From contig OZ022593.1 of the NCBI GenBank assembly GCA_963669155.1, positions 21,238,498 to 21,302,497 of the forward strand: a stretch of 64,000 nucleotides of DNA, given 5' to 3'. The notes beneath the pieces were generated by a model. It saw nothing but the letters and a program-made list of their open reading frames with translations, did not search any database and was not told the origin of the DNA. Positions within the stretch are counted from its first letter, which is position 1, and every line of letters begins with the position of its first letter. Source of the stretch: Arbacia lixula (Eukaryota > Echinodermata > Echinoidea > Arbacioida > Arbaciidae). The translations under genes and the position numbers were made by a program. Of the stretch, positions 12,201 to 25,200 are shown one piece after another.

Positions 12201-15200
12201 TATATTTTTGTTAGTTTTTAGGCTTTCTTCCATCAACACTCCCCTTTGCACTACCCTTTAAAAGGTAGAGAATACTTGGGAAGTCTACAGTGTAGGTATA
12301 GGAACACTGCCCATGTTCAATCAAAGTGACTCATTTTTAGCCCTCCAAATCTATGTTACTTGTGCTCCAGACCAGCCTCTGAACAGCCTATTACCATCCC
12401 ACTATATTGTAAGTGGAGAGCCAGGAGGGTGTTGATACCATAGCATTTGTACAGCAGTAGCACCTTTGTGGATCACACCCTTGTTCGGTCTTCACTTGTC
12501 ATGTTTATTATGGTATGTTAGTGGACTTATGCAACTTGTGTCAAATAATGTTTTAAAAGAACAGTTTGGGTGTTCTTTTCACATGCACAAGTATCCTTAA
12601 CTGTGTGTATTTATGGATTATTTTGCCATCACTACACACAAATCCCATAGAGCAGCATTTTGTCCAACACACAATGGGTTAAAATGTACTTGCACTACAG
12701 TATAGATTACTGGTTCTTCTTTTTTTCCTCCAGGAAGTTTGAAGCTTTGTTGTTCACAGGCTTCTCAATACTGAACATGTTCATCTTACTCTACATGCAT
12801 CAGTCTGTATCCTCTGTTATAAAGGGAGAGGTCAAGCCAGAACTAATCTCTTATGTTGTTATGTAAGACCAGGTAATCCTTTTAGCTAGGTTATGGTAAC
12901 AGATTAAATGGTCTTTTAAGGTCTGTTAATTGGTGTATCAATGGGGTGGTTTAAAGAGCTTATATTGTATGTCACTATTTGGTTTACAACAGTAACTATT
13001 GCACCTTTGTTGATTTAGTAGTAATCTTATTACAAGCTAGACAAACATAAACCTGGACATTTTGAAGTTCATTCTTGGTCTAGAATACAGTGTACAAGTG
13101 TACATGGGATTAGTGAATGAATACTATGATTACAAGCCATCATAATCTGCAGAAAAAATAGGAAAAGGAAGGAAAAGGAAGAGGAAAAGAAAGGCAGGAT
13201 GATAAAATAGTGATATAAGAAAAGGAATGCATGAATAGATTCACATACATGTAGAGGATGAAGATGGATAAATCTTGAAATATACTAAATATTCTCTATT
13301 TTCATTAATTTCATTTTAAGTGAATGCAGACATTTTTTCTGTAGCTATATGTGTTTGTCTTTTCCTGCAAGTTTTTGTTTGTTGGTTCTTTTGTCGTGCA
13401 TGAATAACATTATCAAGCACAAATCAGGGAGATTCCCCACTGCCAAGCAGCCCACAAACCTCACAATGCATTGGATTGGATCAGTTCATTATTGTTGTGG
13501 AAGCCATAGAGCACTTACATGTAAGGCTTTACCAAGTTCAACAGTGGCTTATTCAGCTTTGTGTACACATAGTACCAGTTATACCATTGTGAGCAACTGT
13601 TTCAAAGCAACACTTCGCATGTGAAAAGTTTGTTACTTGTTCACTTGCCTCACAAGCAGTTTTGTCTTGTTTGGCTGCTCCAAGCAGTAAACAGTTAAAA
13701 GCAAAGTCATGCACACACACCCATTATTATAAAGAATGCCATTGTGACGTTAGGTAGACATGACATCAGAGGCATACTATGTATGTATATTGTTTGCTTT
13801 CATGATCAGACCAAAGTACAGTAGTTTCATAGTGTAAGTCATGACAATACAATCGTCATCCCAGAAAATGCCTTCCAACTCTCAAACATAACTTCCCTCG
13901 CCCCAAGAAAAAAAAAGTAAAGAAAGACTTTGAGAAGGGTTTCTTTCTTGCTGGATAATTCAAAATCGTCAGCTCAGACATCAAACATGCTTCATTCCCA
14001 GACAAAAAAAAAAAAAAAACATGAAGAAGGAATTTGAGGAGGGTTTGTTTCTCATCCCCACCTTCTAGACATGTGACCTTTTTTGGTCACCTGCACAAGG
14101 AATGCTTTCATCAATTGCCTATTGTGTTTGTTTCCTAAACACTGCTTTTGTGTGGACATTCCTCACATTCCTGGGCATTGTGTGAGGAAACCTGAACTGT
14201 AAATACACACACATCTCACATTCCTTATGGAAAGTGATGTGAGAACACCAGGAAGGTCCCTCAGAGAATATGTAATCATGGACCCTAATTCAAATACATG
14301 TGGTATGGTCCATGATGTACTTTTTGGGTGGGAACCCAGCTGTATAGAAAACAACACAGATTGGTGCAAATCAAAGCTGGGTTGACAGGTAGAAAAGGAG
14401 ATGTTTGACATTTCTATGGCATTGTACTGTTGATCTTAAATCATGAATTGAACCTGTTACAACTGTGCTTACTATATTCTAGAAAATCAACAATGTACAC
14501 AATCCACAGCCTGAGGCAAATGTGGAAGAGTGATATATTATCAGCATACTGTGAGATTATACACAAGCTTATTAAACTCTTGGAAGTTTATATTCTTCAT
14601 ATGGCATGTAAATAATAGTGTTTAAGAATGAATGGTAACTTAATAATCCTATAATTCCACTACAAGTTGAATATCCGCATGTATAGCTATTAAACTTTTG
14701 CTCTCATATTTTGAAAAACTTATAAAAAAGAATGTTCAGCAATGTTAATGGTATGAATGTAGTCACAAGTCCACACTCTACTAGGGAGTTCACAGTATTC
14801 ATTTCACCTTCCTAATTCTACAGTGCATACATATATAGGGAGTGGTTAGTACCCACTCTCCTAGTCTTGTTAGCATTGCTAACTATCAGCTATACTGGTC
14901 TGAACTTGAGACTAGTCAGTCTCCATATTTCATGCACATTCTTGCCTGTCTCTCTGCGGACAATAGAGTCTAGACACACCCTTCTTGTACAGTCTCTGCT
15001 CTCTGAGTACATGGAGAGTAGTTTGATGGAGGGTAGTTTAGGGCACCGCGATCAAAGTAGTAGTGACAGGCAGGAAATTTACTTAATTTACAGCAAACAA
15101 AAGAGTGTTTATTTAGGCATGCAAGCAATATGACCAGCTATGAGAGCAAGTTCACTGCTGTGTTTACATTTGAGACTGACTTGTACCAATGTATAGGACA

Positions 15201-18200
15201 TTGAAATAATGTGAATACGATGATTGGGATCATTGATTATTTACATTGTAAATAGTTACATGTGTAAAAATAGATATGAGTGAATAATAATAGCTAAAAG
15301 TAATAGAGCATAACATAAGTAGCACAAAGTGTTAACTGTATATTGCATCAGTACTCGCCTGTCATTGGTACTGCTAATGTGATTCTAATCCTCACCTGTC
15401 AATACGATGTATGGATGATATGTTAGACTGCTTGTTTTGCCTGCACCTATTATTATTTGTAATGTTATCATGTACTTCTGTACATTTAAGGCGTGCAACA
15501 CTAATTTTATTCTGTACCACATTACCTTCTGACTAAATTTGGCATGTACATAGCACAGGTTGTACATACTTGACAGGCTACAAACTGTTGACAGACAGAC
15601 ATGTTCAGCGTAGAAATCAATCAGTGATTAGTCCACACTGCTCAGCAGACAGCTCACTCCTGTCTTTCTGCAGCTTTCTCTGTCTGTCTGTGCATCCTGC
15701 TCTGAGCCAAGGTTCAAGCTCCGTAGGTGCAAACCAAACCAGGGGAAACTAAACCAGGGGAAATGTGGAACAACATAAGTAATATAATAATAGCCAACCT
15801 CAAGGAGGGGTAAACAGACAGGTTTACTAACCAAGCTTGAAGGACAGTGCTTGATTGTTTCCTGCCTGCTTGCTTTTAGCCTGGCTTCCAGAATGTTTAG
15901 CATTTCTAATCAACACTCTACCAACAAGAGGTCTGGCTGTAGTAGACTAATTAATCTGTAAGTTTTATCTTGCCACATACAGACTGGGAGTAGATGAGAA
16001 TTAGTCTTTTCTGTATTAGACCTGAATGTATACAGTGTTAGTTTAGATTTGACATATCCAACAGGCTGGAAACCAGGCTGTTTTTCTTTAAAAAGTCACT
16101 TTGATCAGCCAACAGTCATTGTGAGGAGGCGTCAAGCACTTGCTAAGCACCTGTCATAGCCTGCACATACATATAGATGGGTGACAAAGAGGGTTAACCA
16201 CTAAACCAAGGGGAGGGGGGGGGGGGGGGGGGGCTCATGGGGTATGTGTACCATACGTGCATGGGGGATGGGATGCCGGATTGGGGGGGGGGGGGCAATT
16301 ACTATGGGCACGGGGTAACACACCTCTAAAGTGATAAATACGTGTTGAGGGTCTCAACAAAAAACTCTTGAAAAAAATGCCCAGCTCATATACAATGTAC
16401 GTGCAGAAACATGTAGGAATAATATTTAGTTATTTACCTGCATATTTAGCTCCCAAATCTTCCTTTAATATGAACTGGAAGTATCAAAACATTATACCAC
16501 AGCCACATTATGAATACAATATTGTATTCATAATTTGGCTGTGAATATCAAAGTGAACCAAACAGGAACTGATAGTACATTTGAGTAAAGTGCCACTGTT
16601 ATCGCTGTAAGGCTGATGTAAACATAACCCATGTCTCCTGTTATCTTGATCGGGAAGTGTTTGTGTGAGGGGAAGTGTGGTAGTGCATCCTTCCTGGATG
16701 TGAGACTTGAAGAAGACCAGAGGCAAACATTATCAGGACGTGGCTGGACTATACTCTTGACTTCTTGAGGAGGAAGTCTTTTTGCCCACTGTGTGTATCC
16801 TACATGTACATGTATGTTGGCAGTTAGTGACCTATAAGTGCTTGGAAAAAAAAAACCCACATTTTTTTTTTCTAGTCTGCCTTCAGCTGGAAATGTCACT
16901 ATACACAGTGTTTGTGCTGTGCCCACTGATATGCAGATCAGAATAATGACAAGGATGTACATATGAACATGCATGAAGCAAGCTGTTTCATACACGTACA
17001 GCACATCCTGGGTAATATGGAGGATGTTACGTGCTGATACTGAAGCAATAGGCCTACATGTACATTATGTAACTAATTCTGAGATTTGCTGTGAGAGTAT
17101 TTAACACTCTTGCCTGCAATAAAATGCTAATTGAATTTACATTACCATATAATGCAAAGTGTGGTCACATTGATCATGTTATGATAAAAATTATATGTGC
17201 TTTGGCAACATTTTGAGACATTTGAACACCCCATTTCTTCCATCAAATTGGCACTGTCTTTGCAGTATCCTATACCACACATGTCCATGTTGATGTATCA
17301 AGACCAGTGTAAATAGAAGCATGGAAGGAATTTGAGCTTTACTTCCTGGATGAAAGGATCATCATTAGGGCTGACAGTAGTATGCATTACACCTGAAGCT
17401 GAGTTTCTGTAATTTGCTTGCCCGTTGGAGCATACACTTTCCAAAGCAATTAGGCATCCTTTGTTATTACATGCTTCAGTACATACGCTGTATGGAGACA
17501 GATCCTTTTCAATAGTATTGGGGAAAAACAGGATGTAAGGATAAAAGAAAATAGCAACAAGTTCATGATGCAGAAAGTATACAGGAAGTATATTGTATGT
17601 TTGTATATTACGGGGCGTGGCATAGCATGCACATCACTTTCATCAAAAGATTTTACCATCACTGTTACTGGTCAAACAAGGTAAAGAGGGAGAGGTGGGA
17701 AGAAGGATTATGATAGATCAACAAAAACATTACCCTTCCTTGCAATTGAAATTTCTATCATTTCTACTAACTGCCATGCTCTTTTCCAAATTTTCACATG
17801 AGTACAATAACATCAGCTCGTACCATTAATACTGTCTTTTTAAGAAGTACTCGACCGGAAATTGTGCAGTAGTATATGTGCTCAAGTTAAGATCTGTCTT
17901 TTCAATCTGAGTGTGCGAACTTGAGAACTCTAAAAATCCACATGTGTCGATTATTGCTTCATATCATCTGCAGTAGCATGCACTGTCAGCTGTACAGTAA
18001 AATCAACAACCTGTGATCTTGATCCTATTCCCACCTCATTTATGAAAAAGTTTCTTCCTGAATTGGTACCCATTATGACGAACATTATAAATGATTCTTT
18101 TAGAAATGGTAGATTTCCTGATAAGTTCAAATGTGCCAATATCATTCCAAAACTGAAAGGCTCGTCTTGTGATAGTGACAATCTGAAGAATTACCGCCCA

Positions 18201-21200
18201 ATAGCAAACCTTAAATTCTTTGCTAAGATTCTAGAGAAGATGGCAGCACATCAGCTACAAGAATATCTATGTAAATCTGATCTACATGCAAAGTTTCAGT
18301 CAGGATACAGGTCATTTCATAGTGTTGAGACTGCTCTCTTGAGAGTTACAAATGACATTCTGTTGTCACTTGATAGGGGCGAGGAGGTTATGCTTATCTT
18401 GCTTGATTTTTCCTCAGCTTTTGATACCATTGATCACGATATATTGCTTAAACGCTTATCACTAAGATTTGGAATATGTGGTGAAGCACTTAATTGGATG
18501 CAGTCATACTTATCAGGACGTACTCATAATGTAGTCATTGGAAATGATCGGTCTTCAGGACATGTACTCACCAAAGGAGTACCGCAAGGATCTGTATTGG
18601 GTCCAGTCCTGTTTACATTATACACCTCTCCTCTAGAATCTTTAATTGAAAGACATAACATTTTCAAGATGTTTTATGCTGATGACACTCAGTTGTATAT
18701 TACATTCAAACAGTCACGGCTTGAAAATGTTTCTTCTCAGATAGCAAACTGTGTTCAAGCAATCAAAGAATGGTCTCACCAAAACTGTCTCAAGTTAAAT
18801 TGCAGTAAGACAGAGTTCCTTCATGTTTCATCCCGTTTTAGAAATACGACTCCAGTAATTCACTTGGATCTAGCCGGAAAGCAAATTAAAGCTACCAAAA
18901 CATGTAGAAATCTTGGGGTAATTTTCGACAATAAGCTTACATTTGACAATTTCATCACACAAAAATGCCGTTCAGCTTCGTTTGCACTCTACAAAATTGG
19001 TAAAATCCGTGATTTTATTGATAGAAGTACAACTGAACGTTTGGTTCACGCATTTGTTATGTGTCATTTTGACTTCTGCAATAGTCTCCTTTTTCAATTA
19101 CCACTTCGCCAAATTCAAAGACTACAAACTATACAAAATTCAGCAGCGCGACTTGTTACACGTACGAGGAAACATGCTTCAATATCCCCTGTCTTACGTA
19201 ATTTACATTGGTTACCAGTCCAGTCTCGCATTAAGTTCAAGATATTGTTATTAGCCTATGAATGCTTTCATGGATTAGCTCCTGCTTATCTAAATGACTT
19301 ACTCACTGTATACAAACCAACACGAAATCTTCGATCATGTAAAAAGAATTTGTTTATTGTTCCTCCTATACTCACACGAACATATGGTGAACGCTCATTT
19401 GTCCATGCTGCTCCAGTTTTATGGAATAGCCTCCCTGACAGTCTTAGGAATATTAACACCCTAGATAGGTTTAAGTCTGCTCTTAAAACACACTTATTCC
19501 AAATGGCAAAATGATTTAAGGAACTCAGTAACCTCATTTCTCTTTTTCTTTGCTCCTTGAAGCGCATAGAGACTTTCTTATGTATATGTGTTATGCGCTA
19601 TATAAACATGGTTTATTATTATTATTATTACACGCACAAAGATCTTGTTGTATTAGAGGAGAAGTTGAAGGCTTTATGAGTGGCTGGTATGGAGAATTAA
19701 AAGGGAAGGTTGGGAGAAGAAGGGCAAGGTGGAGGAAGAGGCTAGCCTTCGGTCCTGGCTCTGCAAATATGTTTCTTCCTATGTGAACTCTCTTCTTTTT
19801 ATATTATAGATAGAGAGTAAGATGAATTTATTTCATAGTTTGTTTAATTTGTTTAATTGCACAAAAACAATCCTGGAAAGGGCCTTGTATACTGATGTCA
19901 TGTTGCTTTTTTCCTTCCCCTTTTTTTTCACCCGAGACTATAGCATGTATTATATTGGGTGTAACAAATTCGGCCTAACAGCCTTAGATTTGATTTGTCA
20001 ATTACTGTAACGTTCACTCCATGAATTTTCTACCGCCAGCGCAAGATTACTGTGCTGTGGCCTACAGGAATGCATGTAGATTGTATTTGATTTCTCATTT
20101 GAGTTGAATGTAATATTGCAGTGTAGTGGTGAGGATGATGGGACTTGTCATAGTCACGGAACCATTCATATGACTATCATTTTTAAATTCCAATATCGTG
20201 AAATGAATTGAGAATGAGACACCTCATATTTACCTCCACTCTACATGACCTAGAAGTTTACCAAAGGTGTCACTTTGAGTCCATATGGCTTTTATTTTGC
20301 TTGATAGGTAAATTTGTACCTGTCAAGAAAATGTCAACACAGAAATAATACAAGGACCAAAGTTCATTGCCGAGAGTGAAAAGGTTTGCACCTGATTGCT
20401 GTACAAGCATGGGTATAAAAAGCCCCCGCAGAGATGGTGTGTGTACAGTTAGGAAGGCTTTTATTAGTTGAGTAAGATGCATAATATTATTCAAGGATCA
20501 ATATCAGTACTATAACCTGTACAATGTTAGTATGAGTGAGATACTGTGAACATTGTACTGGGCTAATGGTGGTACATACTGGTAGTAGCATAATCATGTT
20601 TTATTCTATTATGAGCTGAAAGGCAACAAATTCTGTAAATGATGGTGAACCCATACCCGACGGCCGACGCAATACAATGTAATATACATGTATTTTGCAG
20701 TGGAAATTGGAAAGAGAAAACCACAAACCCCTGAATGTGAGAAGAATTCTCATTTAGAGTTAAGGCTTGAAGACACAATGTAGACTGTTTATAATTTGGC
20801 AAAAGTCATCGTAAAGTTAGAGAAATTATGTATCCTTGAAAACATTATGATGGACAATTGTCTTTTGATTATTACAGATTTTTCGGTACATGAAAAGAGA
20901 TGCAAAATACTACCAATATCTATCCTAAGTCAACTTTGTTCATGGGGAATGTGTATATTGCAAGACCAAAATGTGAGGAGTATGTTCTGAAGTAGCATCC
21001 ATTGGCAGTGGCAGCACCTTTGTGGTATATGACCATGAAAAAGTATTCAATGGCCTACACTTATAAAACAAATAATGCATCACTGCCACAACGTTTTTAC
21101 TACATTACAGAAGAGTGATATTCATTTATACCAAAAGATACAAACTAGGCTGAAGACGACTGAATGCTGGTCCTTGAGTCCTGGCCAGCCCATTCCCAGA

Positions 21201-21942
21201 CCAGCATTCCATGGCTGGGTGTCAGTATCTAGAGTTATGGGATGTTTATTGCTGGCTGATGGGCTAATGAGTGTTGATACTAGGTCTGGCTAGTATTGAC
21301 AGATTTCACCACTCATCACAATCCATATAGACTCTACATGCCCATAAAGGGGCTGGGCTGAGTCCCTGAATAAACCATGTAGCTATTAAGATTGTACCAT
21401 GAGCCTTAAGCTATTATTAAACAGATACAATGCAGATTAGTGCTACAATGCAGCATCATGTACCAACCTATAAATGAGGCAGATACATGGAGGTAATGCA
21501 CCCCTTCTTTTTCCTTCATCTTTTGTATAATTTTTTTTCTTCGGATTATAAGTCAATAGCTTGTACTTTTAACCACATATTACTTCCAAAATGATTTTTG
21601 ATGAATAATCCTGGTGTTTAATAGTGTTTCATTATGTAAAATCAAGAATCAATATTTGTCCTCTCCAGGGACTTTCAGAGAAGTGAACAAGTGCTTATTG
21701 TCAAATTTGATAGTTGAGGTAGCCTTGAGTGGTGAATGGGGATTGTGGATGAAAAGATGCACTTTTCACATATTGTTCACTGAATGCAGTGAATTTAAGA
21801 AAACTATGTCAATTACAATCTATTTTTGATCACCTTTCTCCTCACCTTCTCTATCTGCCACTCATCACTGTCCTACATTGTACTCTACTTGTTCTCTATT
21901 CCACTGGGTCCTTTCTCTTCTTTACCCAGAACATCTCCAACC

Positions 21943-21987
<45 letters not shown>

Positions 21988-22192
21988 TACCCCCTCTCTT
22001 TCTCCATCCCTTCTCTCTTTCCCTCTTCCTCCCCTTTCTCCTTTTCTCTCCCCTTCTCTCTCTCTCTTTATCACACACAGACACACACACACACACACAC
22101 CCACCCACAGACACAGACAGACACACACACACAGACACACACACACAGACACACACACACATACACACACACACAGACACACACACACACAT

Positions 22193-22238
<46 letters not shown>

Positions 22239-25200
22239 ACACACACACACACACACACACTTTCTCTTTCTCTGCAGCCTATATCCTTGTTTCTTCCTCT
22301 TTTCCTATCTTCCATTAAATTATATTAACCTCTCCACATGATTCCTCTATTCTTCCTCCTTATCTTCTCTCGAGTGTCCATCTTTCTCCTCTGTATCTCT
22401 GTATCTCCTATTTCTCTCTTTCCATCTGTATCTCCTCTGAATGCATACTGGTCTCTGAATTACATTGATCAGTTTTTCCTCCTCCTTTCCCCCCTCTAAT
22501 ACCTCGATACTCTTCTCTATTTCCTTTGTAGAAATGGAGGCTTGACTGAATGTATATTGTGTTATAAAATGCATCCAATGTGGACCTGTGATTACTTCTT
22601 CAAATCTGGTTAGGCACAATAGGTTCGTTTTGGTCTACAAGGCCATATTAGGATGTACAAAATGAAAGCACTGTGCAGTGGTTGGTATAAGCTTGTACTA
22701 ATGCGCTTACTTAGTATGTCATTTGTGCCTAATGTAATCTGAAGTCAATGGTGGATCACCAGCTTCTTCTATACACCCAATGGACAACATTCTTCTTGTT
22801 GGTATGCCAAATAGTATAGGAGTTATTCTATTACAATTTTAAGTACCAGTTATACAATTTTTTGTCCTTGTGTTTCTTTTTTCTAAATTGTCCTCTTCCC
22901 CTTATCCTTATATGATTTCTACTCTTAAGTCTTCACTGAACTGAAAAAACAGTCAGTATCATTGATTCAATGTGACATGTGACAGGATTATAAGCATAGT
23001 ACAACGTTAAGGCTTCTAACCTTAGCTTAAATTGACTCTATTCATTAGTTTTGATTTGTGCCTCTGTCCAGGAGCTTTCATTAACTACATAATTAATTCA
23101 GAAGCAGCACATGAGGCTGCTGAGCTCTCTCTAGTACAGGTTTCATGTGGAATAAACATCATGGGTAAACTTACTGGGCGCGCTAATACCACTTGCACAA
23201 TTGTAAACTCTTTTTGTGACATACATTTGTGTAGAAATGTGGCCATAAAACAGCACCTGCTGTATGAGCCTCTGTTACACAAGAGCAAATCATATCTAGG
23301 ATGGATTAGGCTTCACTGGTTACTCATGACAAATGTACCTGTCTGCTGCTGTTGTTCTAAATCTATGACCTCTTTCATACATGTATTTAATGTAGTATAG
23401 TATATTGCATTGATATAAACTTGGTGCATGGTCATATTAAATTGTGAAGTCATGGTTAGGTGGCATAAGCAAGCCATTTCATTTATTTCAACTGGGGCAC
23501 TGAGTAGGTATGGGACTATGGGCATCTGTGCCTTTGAGAAGGATTTGCAAATACTTCTTATGCATTGGAGATGGTGCACATACCCTTCCAGTAAAGTCTC
23601 TTTTCAGGTTTTGCTAACTTACATTAGTACTGATCCACATTTTCTCAGAACATGTACAGTTAGGAGAGGACTAATGATAAGAAGTGGTAATATAGAATAG
23701 TGGTCTTAACAAATAATTCTATGTAAAGTTTCAACAGACTCAATATGCAAACAGTGATCCACATACTGCATTACCAGTCTTAATTGATAGACATATACTG
23801 GTAGGTAATTACCAATTAACTGATCAAATTAAAGGGTAACCTTAATTAGGGTTTAATTGAGCATGTTAATATGGTACTGTCGGTTCTCTTTTCCAATACC
23901 AGCAAAGTTATCCTGTACGAGGAATCAATGCTCTATGTAAGTGATCATATTACAGATCTTCTCATCATGATGTGAATGTTGATGAGAATCAGGCTGATTT
24001 GATACCATTAGTATCACGCGTATGAAAGGCCTTCCTGTCTACCTGCAGACAGTGGGTCCTAATTAGATTTCCGTTGCTCCATCTACAGGGACAATCATAA
24101 CTGGCTGGACCACTGGTTTGGTTGGGAGAGGGGACGGGGAAGGGGAAGGGGGTGGGAAGGGGGTGCATCAGGATGGCATATAGGTAGATCTCGTAGGGGT
24201 GAGTACAAGGAAGGAATTAAAGGAAATATATAATAGTTATTTCTGGATAATAATTATTTGAAAAAATAATAATGACAGGGGTCATGGTAGTAATGGACTT
24301 TTACAAATATGTTTATAGCACAGGTAATTATATACTGACATTAGACAAGTCTTTATTCATCAAAGGTTGATCAGCGATGGGTGGAATTTAGGGGAGGGGA
24401 CTCAATTATCAACTATTATTATGAGAACAAGTCCAAGTAACATACCATCCTCTCTTCTCCTTTACTGTAACTCTCTGTGTCTCTGTTACATTATAACACC
24501 AGTAATGTATGCACATACATGTAGTACATTACATTGACATCATATTGACCAGGGAGAGGAGTGGTTAACTCAGCAGCTGTGCTCAATCTAGTTGTGTATT
24601 TACCCTCTCTCTGAAGTCTGTTACATCAATCATGTAGTGAATGCCCTTTACAAAATTGCTATATGAAAGGTAGACATAGTATACCTGATGGATTGGTATG
24701 TAAGCACTGCTTCCATGCATGCGTGTTTCATATCAAGCCATAGCAATCATAGCCTACTTACTAGCCCCTTGGATTGCTTTATCATTGGTGTGATAGTCAG
24801 GGCAAAAACAATGTCCCCAGGAGGCTCTCAGCTGTAGTCTTGGTTACCATGGTTATAGAGTCTGCAGCAGGCTGCTCCTCATCCATACCAGTGCTGTTTG
24901 TGTTTTTGACGATCCTGTACTTGAACCCATGATTATATGAATGTGAAGTTTGTGTACATGGATTTGTTTCCCATTTAACTGAACCAGAGTAGGCCTTCCA
25001 TTTTTGAAGACCGATCTTCTACTCATGAAAATATGGCTGAGTGAATACACTTGTTAGAAAATTCTTAAATGAACAAATGGACAAGTAAAGAAATAAAATG
25101 AACACAAATATGAATATATGAACACATATATTGATCTCCAAGAAAGATGCATAAGTGTGTGATGGAATGTTCTGCAACTGGTTTGACAAATTACATGCTT

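Larger units (their letters stand above)
9287..17930 (+). other. intron 1, first part: no gene seen
   Basis: AT-rich unique sequence with no supported coding exon. The only structures are a diverged tandem duplicate near 13880-14060 and two G runs at 16215-16233 and 16283-16295. Short ORFs here lack any recognisable domain. Confidence 0.6.

Noticed and set aside
12660-12866. Possible membrane-protein exon in intron 1
   Set aside because: Short hydrophobic frame in AT-rich DNA without supported splice sites or homologous domain.
18943-19567. Additional ORFs overlapping the LINE frame
   Set aside because: Shadows of the reverse transcriptase frame; they lack their own motifs.
21789-22341. Long overlapping ORFs on both strands with SLSLS, HTHTH and CVCVC patterns
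   Set aside because: They are readings of (TC)n and (CA)n microsatellites in several frames, without start context or any domain.
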